Of a stretch of 38,955 nucleotides of DNA, positions 24,783 through 33,510 are shown one piece after another (the first letter of the stretch is position 1; each line of letters starts with the position of its first letter). Origin of the DNA: Thiotrichaceae bacterium (GTDB taxonomy: Bacteria > Pseudomonadota > Gammaproteobacteria > Thiotrichales > Thiotrichaceae); NCBI GenBank assembly GCA_015490895.1, contig WFWY01000143.1, positions 1-38,955 on the forward strand, written 5' to 3'. A program made the position numbers and the translations under genes. The notes beneath the pieces are model-generated. The model searched no databases and was not told the DNA's origin. It saw nothing but the letters and a program-made list of their open reading frames with translations.

Positions 24783-25430
24783 ATGATTGAATTTAACCGT
24801 GTTTCCAAAAGCTACCCCATGAAGCATGGGCGTAAACGGATTTTGCAGGACTTCAGTTTTACTTTTCCCGAAGGAAAAAACATCGGCATCCTGGGAAGGA
24901 ATGGCACCGGAAAGTCCACCATTATGCGTTTAATCGCAGGCTCTGAATTCCCGGATTCCGGTGCCATTACCCGACGGGGAAAACTCTCCTGGCCACTGGG
25001 TTTTGCGGGCGGCTTCAGCCCCAGCTTGACGGGTGAAGAAAATCTGCGCTTTATCTGTCGAATTTACGATGCAGACATTCCCACCGTTACGCGTTTTGTG
25101 GAGGATTTTTCAGAGCTGGGTGACTTCTTTTATGAGCCTATTCGCAATTATTCCAGCGGGATGCGCTCCCGGCTTTCTTTTGGACTCAGTATGGCGATTG
25201 ATTTTGATGTCATTCTGATTGATGAAATACTGGGAGTAGGTGATCAGCATTTCCAGAAAAAATGCCGTCTTAAAGTCGAAGAAAAAACAGCCAGTTCCAA
25301 TATTATTATGGTATCGCACAGCATGGAAACCATCCGCAATTTTTGTGATATTGCTATGGTACTGGCAGATGAAAAGCTCACAATCTATAACGATGTGGAA
25401 GCGGCTATCACCGTGTATTCCCAGAGCTGA
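24783..25430 (+). CDS. kpsT: Capsular polysaccharide ABC exporter ATPase (KpsT type)
   Basis: The start is ATG 24783, with GGGAAG upstream; the open frame continues further upstream but overlaps the permease gene. The 215-residue product has Walker A GRNGTGKST (residues 38-46), the signature NYSSGMRSRLSFGLSMA, Walker B VILIDEILGVGD and the switch region IIMVSHSMETIRNFC. It is the short form without the C-terminal carbohydrate-binding domain of Wzt, which points to KpsT-type group 2 capsule export. It is nine bases from the next gene. Confidence 0.94.
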   Translation: MIEFNRVSKSYPMKHGRKRILQDFSFTFPEGKNIGILGRNGTGKSTIMRLIAGSEFPDSGAITRRGKLSWPLGFAGGFSPSLTGEENLRFICRIYDADIPTVTRFVEDFSELGDFFYEPIRNYSSGMRSRLSFGLSMAIDFDVILIDEILGVGDQHFQKKCRLKVEEKTASSNIIMVSHSMETIRNFCDIAMVLADEKLTIYNDVEAAITVYSQS

Positions 25431-25439
25431 GACGAACGG

Positions 25440-26537
25440 ATGAAAGTATTAAAACTACCCGTTTCCTTCCTCGTTTTTGTGTTGTTACCAATTTTGGTAG
25501 CCGGTCTTTATTATGCCTTTTTTGCTTCGGGTCAATATGTTGTAGAGACCAAGTACATTATTGAAGGGCACAAAACCTCCCAGTCCGATATGTTGGGTGC
25601 GCTGGCAGGTATCAATGGCACAGCCTCTTCCCCGTCGGCCAAAGACTCCTACATTGCCCAGGAATACATCTGGTCAGCCGAATTGCTAAACAAGATAGAC
25701 CGGGAGCTGGGCATCCGCAAACACTATTCAGACCGTCGTTATGATGGCTGGGCACGCTTACCAGAGGACGCATCCCTGGCAGATTTTCTGGAGTACTGGA
25801 AGGCGATGATTGATATCCGCTATGACGGCACCTCGGGTATTACAACACTCTCGGTAACGGCCTTTAGCGCAGAGGATGCCTTGCGTATCGCCAGGCGGCT
25901 GCTTGAAGAAGCCGAGCAGCATGTGAACAAGCTAACGGAACGGGTTCGTCATGACAAGCTCAGCTTTGCCAAAAACGAATTGCAAGAAGCCGAACAACGC
26001 CTCATTAATGCCCGTGCCGCGATGATTCGCTTTAGAAGCCAGCAAAAGGATATTGACCCGGAGAAAACCACCGTCTCAAAACTGGAGATTGTGGCAGAAC
26101 TGGAAAGCCAGCTGGCAACAGCAGAAGCCGAGCTGGCGAATATGGCTACCTATATGAAGGCGGATTCCATCAAGTTAGGTGCGTTACGCAACAAGGTGAG
26201 TTCACTCAAACGCCAGATTCATATCGAACGAAAACGCTGGAGCAACAACGTGGATGAAACCCGAGCCCTGAATAACCGCATTGCTGAATATGAAATCCTG
26301 CTGGCAAAAAAGACGATTGCCGAAAAGTTTTACGAATCTGCACTGGCATCACTGGAAAGCGCACGCCTGAGTACCATGCAGCAACAGCAATACCTGGAAG
26401 TGATTGCCGCCCCCTATAAACCTGTTGAGGCAGAAAAACCTTATGTATTGAGCAATATGCTGTCCGTCATTCTGGGGAGCTTTTTATTCTGGGTCATTGG
26501 CAGCCTGATTATTTCTGCGGTTCGGGATCATGTGTAG
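25440..26537 (+). CDS. kpsE: Capsule export inner-membrane/periplasmic protein (KpsE-like, PCP family)
   Basis: The 365-residue protein has a membrane helix at each end (about residues 6-30 and 340-360), enclosing a periplasmic domain with a long coiled coil (about 160-320, rich in Glu, Ala, Leu and Gln). This is the layout of KpsE/CtrB/BexC polysaccharide co-polymerase proteins. These bridge the ABC exporter to an outer-membrane channel. The first part GQYVVETKYIIEGH resembles the Wzz-like N-terminal beta segment. No outer-membrane partner (KpsD or Wza type) is present in the window. Confidence 0.88.
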   Translation: MKVLKLPVSFLVFVLLPILVAGLYYAFFASGQYVVETKYIIEGHKTSQSDMLGALAGINGTASSPSAKDSYIAQEYIWSAELLNKIDRELGIRKHYSDRRYDGWARLPEDASLADFLEYWKAMIDIRYDGTSGITTLSVTAFSAEDALRIARRLLEEAEQHVNKLTERVRHDKLSFAKNELQEAEQRLINARAAMIRFRSQQKDIDPEKTTVSKLEIVAELESQLATAEAELANMATYMKADSIKLGALRNKVSSLKRQIHIERKRWSNNVDETRALNNRIAEYEILLAKKTIAEKFYESALASLESARLSTMQQQQYLEVIAAPYKPVEAEKPYVLSNMLSVILGSFLFWVIGSLIISAVRDHV

Positions 26538-26565
26538 TGAATAGTGAACAGGTGTACTAAATAGC

Positions 26566-29500
26566 ATGAAAGAATGTATTGTCATACTGGGTATGCACCG
26601 CTCCGGAACATCGGTATTAACAGGGTTGATATCCCTGTTTGGTGGCTATATTGGCGCTGATGCTATGTCGGCGACGGAAGCGAACCCCATGGGATACTTT
26701 GAAAATAACAAAGTTTATACACTGAATGAGAAGATATTAAAGGCGCACCAGACATCCTGGGATACGGTTTCTTTCTCAGCCCAAAGGATTCAGCCCGAGC
26801 ACTTCAGGGCACTGGTTGCAGAAGCCAGGCAAGTGATTGATAGCGAGTTTCGCTATGTCAATACATTGCTGATTAAAGACCCCCGCATGTGCCTGCTATT
26901 CCCGATATGGGAGCAGGCATTGCAGGAGATGAATATTCGTGTGAAACCTGTTCTGGTTTATCGTTCACCGCTGGAAGTGGCGTTTTCCTTGCAACACCGG
27001 GATGAGCTGGATATCGAAAGGGGTTTATTGGTATGGGCTCACTATCTTTTTAGCTCAGAGTCTTTTAGCCGTCAGTATCCGGAGCGCCTGGTTATTGAAT
27101 ATGACAAGGACTTTCGGCAGCTGACAACACTGCTTGAAACACTGAGTCAGTTTCTTGGCGTGGAAGTCACAGACAGCATTGCTGAACGAGCTGTTCAAAT
27201 GTATTCGCCATCACTCAAACACCATACGATTGAGCTGGGGAACATTTCCGGTGACCTTCCGGCTTATTTAAAAGACCTGATTGCACTACTGTTACAGTCT
27301 GGCCTGAACTCGACGGAGAAGCTGGACTCACTGGCGGCAGACTTTTATACCACCTCCCGTTTCTATCGGCATAACACTACCCGTTACCGGGCGCTGAAGA
27401 AAGAACAACAGGCATTGCAGGTCTCGCTGCAATCCATGCAAGCACAGCTCGCTGAAAAAGAAGCCGCACTTGAAGCCTGTAAAAATAAAAAGAAAGCCGT
27501 AGAAAAGCAGCGGGATTTAAGGGACAAAAAGTTGCAGACCTATGAGCAAGCCCTGAAACAGGAAAAGCGCAAGCAGCAAGCGATGCAACAATCCTTGCAG
27601 GCCAGGCTGCGCTCGCGTGAAAAGGAATACCAGAGCAACAGGGAAGCGCTCGAATCCATTATCCGAAAAAACAAAACCGATTACCTGCTGTCGAGATCGT
27701 CGATAGAATCTGTGATGAGTAGCAAGCAGCAAATGATCGCAACCATTGAAGCCACACTGGAAAGAAAAAGTCAGGATCTGGTTAAACAGGCACAGCGCTA
27801 CCAGACGGCCGAAGCGGTTTTTTACCGGGTGTTACGAGAACCACACTGGTGTAGAAAGCTCAAGCGCATACAGCCGGAAAATACCCACTATAAAAACAAG
27901 CAGCGGTTACTGCCCCTTGCCCGGCAGGCAACCCGGCAGTACCTGAAGGACAAGGCAGTTATCGTTGAGTCAGGGCTGTTTTCTTCCTTTTACTATCTGA
28001 CGCACTACCCGGATGTCTTTCAGGCAGGTGTAGACCCGGTCAACCATTACTGTCAATACGGGTGGAAAGAAGGGCGTAACCCCAGTCCGTATTTTAATAC
28101 CCGGCGTTATCTGACACAGTACCGCGATGTTGAAAAGGCAGGCATGAATCCACTGCTGCATTACCTTCGATATGGCAAGGGAGAAGGGCGCTCCCCCTGC
28201 GGAGAAGAGATACCACCAGAACGCCAGACAGCCTGGTTGTCTGGCGCAAAGAAAGAGTCACAGGCAGGATCAGGGCAGACGCTACCCGTACCTGATACCG
28301 CCTGTCAACGCCTGAAACAGGTCGTGCAGCAACAGGCGCTACCCGTTCTGCAGCGCGACAATAATGCAATCCTGGTATCCATTATTGTCCTGAACCGGGA
28401 TGGAGCAGGGCACCTCAAGACCCTGATACCAGCACTGTATGAACATACCCAGGGCATACGTTATGAACTCATTGTGGTTGATAATGCATCAACCGACAAC
28501 TCGGTTTCCTATCTAGAAAACAGCACCTATGATATGCCGCTGAAACTGATACGCAATAGCGTGAATGAAACCTTTTCCAGGGGGAATAATCAAGGTGCCC
28601 GGCAAGCCAGGGGGAAATACCTGGTCTTGTTGAATAATGATGTAGAGCCGTTGCCGGGCTGGTTACACCATTTGCTGCATTGTGCCGAAAAACAGGAAAA
28701 GACAGGCGCTGTGGGGTCCCGTCTGGTGTACCCTTTCAAGGCCTCGTTTGAAAACAGCTGTAGCGTGCAACATGCCGGTATCGCGTTTCGGGACGAAGTA
28801 GGCTTTTTTCGTCCATACAACCAGGGTAACGGGCGCTCAGGAAGCTCCCCCCATGTGATGAACAATGGAAGAAAAGCAGCGGTTACAGCGGCCTGTTTAT
28901 TGGTGCCCAAAGCGGTTTACCAGCAAGTAGGGGGGCTGGATGAAGGTTACAACTACGGCTTTGAAGATGTGGACTTTGGCCTGAAACTCATACAGGCGGG
29001 CTACCACAATTATTACTGTGCGGAGTCGGTACTCTTTCATTATGAATTTGGCACCCAGGAGAAAAACGACCGCGAAGAAGTCAAACAGCGCCGCCTGAAA
29101 AACACCGAACGGTTTCGCTATAAATGGTTTTCAGTCATCAAGGGGAATTACTGGAAGGAAAAGCTCTTTAACGGCTCGAGCCTGTATGCTGAAACTCCCC
29201 TGAAAGTTGCACTGGCTATTACCGACTACGGACCAAATGTCGCGGCGGGAGACTATTTTACCGCGCAGGAACTGGCTACCGCACTGGAAGTGCTGGGCTG
29301 GTCAGTAACCTATCTGAGCCGGGTGAAGCAGGAGTGGTACCAGATCGGGGAAGAGGTGGATGTCCTGATTAGCCTGATTGATGCCTATGACCTTAACAAA
29401 ATACCAAAAAGAAACAAGCGCCTGTACCGTATAGCATGGGCCAGGAACTGGTTCGACCGCTGGTGCAACAACCCTTCTTTTGAACACTATGACCAGGTTT

Positions 29501-31062
29501 TCGCCTCCAGCCATCTGGCGTGTGACTATATTCGTCAACACAGCAGACAAGAAGCCATGCTGTTACCCATTGCCTCGAATCCGGAGCGCTTTGCCAGGGC
29601 AAGCGGGTGCAAAAATGCACAACAGTATCAGAGTGATATCTGCTTCACCGGGAATTACTGGAGCTCACCCCGTGATATCATGGAGGCATTGAGCGAGCAA
29701 ACCCTGAAAAAATACCGCTTTCACGTTTACGGTGCGAACTGGGAAAAATTCAAGAAATTCAAACCCTACCACAAAGGGTTTTTGGCCTATGGCGAGATCC
29801 CCTGCGTTTATCAGCAGACCAGAATCGTCATAGATGACGCAGTGAAGCATATCACCAAGCCCTATGGTTCGGTCAATAGTCGGGTATTTGATGCACTGAT
29901 GTCGGGAGCCCTGGTGATCACCAACGGCGTGGAAGGCTCCAAAGATCTGTTCCAGGGCGAATTGCCCTATTATGAAACCCCCCGGCAGCTAGATCAGTTA
30001 CTGGACTTCTACCTGGGAAACGAAGCTGCGCGTCAGCAAAAAATCGGTCAGTTGAGGCGTATAATCCTTGGCAAGCATACCTATCATCATCGTGCCAAAG
30101 CCATCCGGCAGGCCCTGATGAAGCGTTTTATTGCCCGCTCAATCGCCATCAAAATCCCGGCACCTAACTGGCAAGGTGCTCACAGCTGGGGTGATTATCA
30201 CATCGCCGTATTATTGAAACAACAGCTGGAAAAACTGGGCTACTCGGTATTACTGCAAGTGTTGCCAGAGTGGGATAACGAAGCAGGCATGGCCTGTGAT
30301 ATCGCCCTGGTTTTACGGGGTCTGAGTCGTTATAACGTCAAGCCACACCAGCTGAACCTGATGTGGAATATCTCCCATCCGGATGCAGTCACGCTGGAAG
30401 AATACGAAGAATACGACCAGGTATTTATTGCCTCAACCTGCTGGGCGGAACACATTGCAGGGCAAGTCTCCGTACCCGTCAGCAGCCTGCTGCAATGCAC
30501 GGATCCGGAGCGTTTTCGCAGACCGGATGCCCGACAAAGAAAAGCGTATCGAAAATCCCTGCTGTTTGTGGGTAACTCCCGAAATGTCTTCAGAAAAGTA
30601 CTTAACGACCTGTTACCTACCCACCTTGACCTGTCCGTATATGGGCGCAACTGGAATAAGCTTATCCCGCTGCGTTATATCAAGGGTGAGCATATCCCCA
30701 ATGATGAGCTATACCGGTATTACGGCTCGGCAGATATCCTCCTGAATGACCACTGGGACGACATGCGCGAGCAGGGGTTTGTTTCCAACCGCTTGTTTGA
30801 CGGCCTGGCCTGCGGTGCATTTATTGTGACCGACCAGGTTAAAGCCATGGGAGAACTCAAACAGTTTGTACAAACTTATGAAACTGCCGATGAACTACAG
30901 GAGCTTATTCAGTATTATCTGGAACACCCCGAAGAACGGCGAAAAAAAGCCAGGCAGGGCATGGAGTACGTTCGGCAGCAGCACACCTTCAAGCAGCGGG
31001 CGGAGGCCATATCCCGCGTGATCGAGCAACTACTCAGCTGCCGCCAGACCCGCCTGTGCTAG
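26566..31062 (+). CDS. Multidomain sulfotransferase–glycosyltransferase fusion (GT2 plus two CgeB-like modules)
   Basis: This 1498-residue protein has several modules. Residues 1-260: a sulfotransferase-like P-loop domain, with GMHRSGTSVLTG at 9-20 as the 5'-phosphosulfate loop and VYRSPLEVAFSLQHR near 131 as the 3'-phosphate motif. 276-420: charged coiled coil. 463-540: two copies of the YP-D-V...AG-x-(D/N)-P-x-x-HY...G-x-x-EGR-x-P repeat often seen beside glycosyltransferases. 600-850: a GT2 domain with SIIVLNRDGAG, LLNNDVEPLPGW and YGFEDVDFGLKL. 875-1185 and 1188-1490: two CgeB/GT1_2-like modules, with SRVFDALMSGALVITN and NRLFDGLACGAFIVTD. No membrane segment is seen. It could both build and sulfate one polymer. 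It follows the KpsE-like gene by 28 bases. Confidence 0.88.
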   Translation: MKECIVILGMHRSGTSVLTGLISLFGGYIGADAMSATEANPMGYFENNKVYTLNEKILKAHQTSWDTVSFSAQRIQPEHFRALVAEARQVIDSEFRYVNTLLIKDPRMCLLFPIWEQALQEMNIRVKPVLVYRSPLEVAFSLQHRDELDIERGLLVWAHYLFSSESFSRQYPERLVIEYDKDFRQLTTLLETLSQFLGVEVTDSIAERAVQMYSPSLKHHTIELGNISGDLPAYLKDLIALLLQSGLNSTEKLDSLAADFYTTSRFYRHNTTRYRALKKEQQALQVSLQSMQAQLAEKEAALEACKNKKKAVEKQRDLRDKKLQTYEQALKQEKRKQQAMQQSLQARLRSREKEYQSNREALESIIRKNKTDYLLSRSSIESVMSSKQQMIATIEATLERKSQDLVKQAQRYQTAEAVFYRVLREPHWCRKLKRIQPENTHYKNKQRLLPLARQATRQYLKDKAVIVESGLFSSFYYLTHYPDVFQAGVDPVNHYCQYGWKEGRNPSPYFNTRRYLTQYRDVEKAGMNPLLHYLRYGKGEGRSPCGEEIPPERQTAWLSGAKKESQAGSGQTLPVPDTACQRLKQVVQQQALPVLQRDNNAILVSIIVLNRDGAGHLKTLIPALYEHTQGIRYELIVVDNASTDNSVSYLENSTYDMPLKLIRNSVNETFSRGNNQGARQARGKYLVLLNNDVEPLPGWLHHLLHCAEKQEKTGAVGSRLVYPFKASFENSCSVQHAGIAFRDEVGFFRPYNQGNGRSGSSPHVMNNGRKAAVTAACLLVPKAVYQQVGGLDEGYNYGFEDVDFGLKLIQAGYHNYYCAESVLFHYEFGTQEKNDREEVKQRRLKNTERFRYKWFSVIKGNYWKEKLFNGSSLYAETPLKVALAITDYGPNVAAGDYFTAQELATALEVLGWSVTYLSRVKQEWYQIGEEVDVLISLIDAYDLNKIPKRNKRLYRIAWARNWFDRWCNNPSFEHYDQVFASSHLACDYIRQHSRQEAMLLPIASNPERFARASGCKNAQQYQSDICFTGNYWSSPRDIMEALSEQTLKKYRFHVYGANWEKFKKFKPYHKGFLAYGEIPCVYQQTRIVIDDAVKHITKPYGSVNSRVFDALMSGALVITNGVEGSKDLFQGELPYYETPRQLDQLLDFYLGNEAARQQKIGQLRRIILGKHTYHHRAKAIRQALMKRFIARSIAIKIPAPNWQGAHSWGDYHIAVLLKQQLEKLGYSVLLQVLPEWDNEAGMACDIALVLRGLSRYNVKPHQLNLMWNISHPDAVTLEEYEEYDQVFIASTCWAEHIAGQVSVPVSSLLQCTDPERFRRPDARQRKAYRKSLLFVGNSRNVFRKVLNDLLPTHLDLSVYGRNWNKLIPLRYIKGEHIPNDELYRYYGSADILLNDHWDDMREQGFVSNRLFDGLACGAFIVTDQVKAMGELKQFVQTYETADELQELIQYYLEHPEERRKKARQGMEYVRQQHTFKQRAEAISRVIEQLLSCRQTRLC

Positions 31063-31072
31063 AGGCTTGCCG

Positions 31073-31960
31073 ATGACAGAACGCATGCTGAGTATCGTCA
31101 TTCCGGTTTACAACCGGCCGGTATTGCTGGCGCATCTGCTGGTGGAACTGGCGACGGCTATCACCGCAGGCGCCTATACGCACCAGGTTGAAATGATTGT
31201 AATTGATGATGCCTCCGAAAAAGCTCTTGCACTCCCCCCCTTGCCGGTCACCGTAAAACTGCTACGCAATAGCCAGCAACAGGGAGCGCCATATTCCCGC
31301 TGCAAAGGCTTGCAGCAGACAAGCGGCCGCTTTGTGCATTTCCATGACTCGGACGATAGCATGGCAGCCGGCTGGCTGGAGGCAATCATGCAGGAGCTGG
31401 CGGATAACCCACAGACCGACCTCCTGGTCACCGGGCGCTATGACAAGACCCGTGACATTAGCCGTTATCGCTACCAGCGTTTTTTTCACCAAAATGCACA
31501 CGCACCGCAAAGAATCAGAAAGCGGCTAGTGTATCGCAACTGCCTTGGCCCCCTGGGAGGCGTAACATTCTCTCGTCAGCTGCTGGAGAAAATCGAATGC
31601 TTAAACCTGTCATCCTGTCAGGACTGGCAGATGTATTACCACGCACTGGCACATGGCAAACGGTTACGCAGTCGCCCCGATATCTGTTTCCTGTTCAACC
31701 AGCAAGGTAGCGACCGCATATCGGCACATGCCAGAAAAAAACTGCTCGGTCATCTGCAGCTGGCACGAATAACAGCCAGGCAATCGGTTTTCGGGCGACA
31801 TATCCGCCTTTTTTACCTGCAAACATGCCACCAACCTGTTGACAGGCAAGGTGGCCTGATACAGCGGTTCTATCGACAACACCGCCTGTCAATCCTCGGG
31901 GTATATCTGCTCGCCAGCCTGGTCTGGAGAATGAGCCCCTATCTCCCGCCAAAAAAGTGA
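31073..31960 (+). CDS. Glycosyltransferase family 2 protein
   Basis: The start is ATG 31073, with AGAGG 7 bases upstream; a TTG at 31067 is also in frame. The 295-residue enzyme shows the GT2 start LSIVIPVYNRPVLLAHLLVE, MIVIDDAS, and the metal site FVHFHDSDDSMAAGWLEAIM. CQDWQMYYHALAHGKRL matches the catalytic acceptor region. Ten bases separate it from the multidomain gene, so they are co-transcribed. Its last residues (PPKK) and TGA stop overlap the start of a repeat-element fragment at 31953, so the original C-terminus may have been altered. Confidence 0.9.
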   Translation: MTERMLSIVIPVYNRPVLLAHLLVELATAITAGAYTHQVEMIVIDDASEKALALPPLPVTVKLLRNSQQQGAPYSRCKGLQQTSGRFVHFHDSDDSMAAGWLEAIMQELADNPQTDLLVTGRYDKTRDISRYRYQRFFHQNAHAPQRIRKRLVYRNCLGPLGGVTFSRQLLEKIECLNLSSCQDWQMYYHALAHGKRLRSRPDICFLFNQQGSDRISAHARKKLLGHLQLARITARQSVFGRHIRLFYLQTCHQPVDRQGGLIQRFYRQHRLSILGVYLLASLVWRMSPYLPPKK

Positions 31961-32053
31961 CCAATAGAATGATTATTGCTAACTTTTCTACCAAAAAACT
32001 GACGAATTTCATCTCACAGGAAATTCGACCAGACTTATTCAGAGCCTCCTTAG
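31953..32053 (+). repeat. Right-half copy of the MITE-like element
   Basis: This is identical to 14500-14600 except for six of 101 bases. It begins AAAAGTGACC and ends at the right terminus CAGAGCCTCCTTAG. The left half of the element is missing. It starts inside the last codons of the glycosyltransferase gene. Of all copies in the window this pair is the most similar, so it is probably the youngest spread. Confidence 0.8.
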
Positions 32054-32339
32054 AAGTATTCACGCATGGCGGTGTGATCATCGGGATTTACTGTATATGT
32101 GCGCGGCAAGGCAAACATCCTCTATTGAACCCTGATCCGCGAGAAGTATCAGCCAGGAGTATGAAATAAACAGGCTTTAAATCTATATAATTCAAATGCT
32201 TTAATCGTCCTCATTGTTTTGACAAACTGTCTGCTAACGACTATGAGTAGGGGCAGGAGGCTGTTGCCTTGATTGATAGTGGTATGAATACACACGCACA
32301 GTTTTTGGTGCCAGCCAGAATCGAAAAGTATGGAAAAGT
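32054..32339. other. Intergenic region before the GT61 gene
   Basis: There is no gene. It contains the candidate promoter at 32219-32247. Immediately before the start codon is a short tandem repeat (two units of GAAAAGTATG), which places GGAAAA about four bases from the ATG. Confidence 0.4.
32219..32247 (+). promoter_or_regulatory. Candidate sigma-70 promoter for the accessory gene set
   Basis: A perfect -35 TTGACA at 32219-32224 is followed after 17 bases by TATGAG (four of six -10 positions) at 32242-32247. The GT61 start codon lies 93 bases downstream. It would separate this set transcriptionally from the capsule genes. Confidence 0.45.
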
Positions 32340-33419
32340 ATGGAAAATTACACCTTTGTTTCGGTTGATGCGCTTCTGGATAGCCGTACCAGAGCCCTGT
32401 TAGATGCGGCAACCTATGCGCGGCGTTATCCGCTTTATACCAATATAAGCCGGTTTGACAAGCCCGGAGTGGCGTTGCTATGGCGGCAGGACAGGCAGAC
32501 CGTTGCACCTTCCTACATTCTGGAGCTGGCACAGGCTAAAGTGGTTCATCAGGGTGCGGTAATCACGTCTGATGACCGGGTTATTGATGCCTCTGTGTTT
32601 GGTTTTAGCGGAATGGATGGCAGTATTTCCTGTACTGAAACAGGTGTGTCGTATACGGGAGCGGGGTGTACAACAGCGGTTGACGCAGCGGTTGTGATCA
32701 AGAAAATAGGGGCGATTAACTATGGGCACTGGCTGGTCGAGATGTTACCCAAGGTGTTTTTTGCGTATCAGCAGCCGGCATTAGAAGGCGTGCCTATTAT
32801 TATCCAGAGAACCACAGGCAACCTTAAGCGGGCGATTTTTGACAGCCTTGAAGCCATTGGTTTTCCGCTTGAAAATGTCATTGAAACCGGTAATGACATG
32901 CTGTGCGCTGATACCCTGTTTTATCCAACTCCGGTGACCTGGCATCCGGTGACCAAGGCGCCTGCTATTATTCCCTTGTTTGAACAGTTGGCTGCACCGT
33001 ATCCGCAGGAGCGACAGGAGATTTTATTTATTTCACGTGCGGATACCGACCGCAGAAGGTTGATGAATGAGAAAGCCGTCATAGAGAGCTTGCGGCGGCG
33101 TTGGGGTTCGGTGCGTGTGCTCTTTCCTGCGAGCATGACGTTTCAGGAGCAGGTACGGACGTTTGCCAATGCCCGGTGTATTGTGGGGCCGATGGGGGCT
33201 GGGCTGGTCAACAGCCTGTTTGCCCCGGCTGATGTCCCGGTATTGGTATTGTGCAGTGAGCAGGTGCCAGGGCATTTTTTCTGGGATATTGCCTGTCTTA
33301 GAAAGACACCCTACTACCATTTGTTTGGTTCTGCGGTCGCACCGACTGTTATGGCAGATTATTTGATTGATCCTGGTGAGCTGGAAGCGTGCCTGGATGC
33401 GATGGCTGGGGTGTTGTAA
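32340..33419 (+). CDS. Glycosyltransferase family 61 (DUF563) protein
   Basis: This 359-residue protein has the GT61 signature: AINYGHWLVEMLPKVFFAYQ near residue 127, ILFISRADTDRRRLMNE near 225, and the C-terminal GPMGAGLVNSLFAPADVPVL near 282. Family members transfer pentoses or hexosamines to glycans, and bacterial ones occur in capsule and exopolysaccharide loci. It has no signal or membrane segment, so it acts in the cytoplasm. It leads a set of five co-directional genes with gaps of about 50-200 bases. Confidence 0.85.
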   Translation: MENYTFVSVDALLDSRTRALLDAATYARRYPLYTNISRFDKPGVALLWRQDRQTVAPSYILELAQAKVVHQGAVITSDDRVIDASVFGFSGMDGSISCTETGVSYTGAGCTTAVDAAVVIKKIGAINYGHWLVEMLPKVFFAYQQPALEGVPIIIQRTTGNLKRAIFDSLEAIGFPLENVIETGNDMLCADTLFYPTPVTWHPVTKAPAIIPLFEQLAAPYPQERQEILFISRADTDRRRLMNEKAVIESLRRRWGSVRVLFPASMTFQEQVRTFANARCIVGPMGAGLVNSLFAPADVPVLVLCSEQVPGHFFWDIACLRKTPYYHLFGSAVAPTVMADYLIDPGELEACLDAMAGVL

Positions 33420-33510
33420 TGCGCTTTCCTGTTAGCAGAGAGTATTGCAGAAAACAAGATAGTAGCTTGGCGCTGATGCAGGGAGCCCAACAATACACGG
33501 TCTTGCCGTT

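Noticed and set aside
31957-32169. A 70-codon frame in the right-half element copy
   Set aside because: Same reason: similarity to 14504-14616 is at DNA level and ends exactly at the element terminus.
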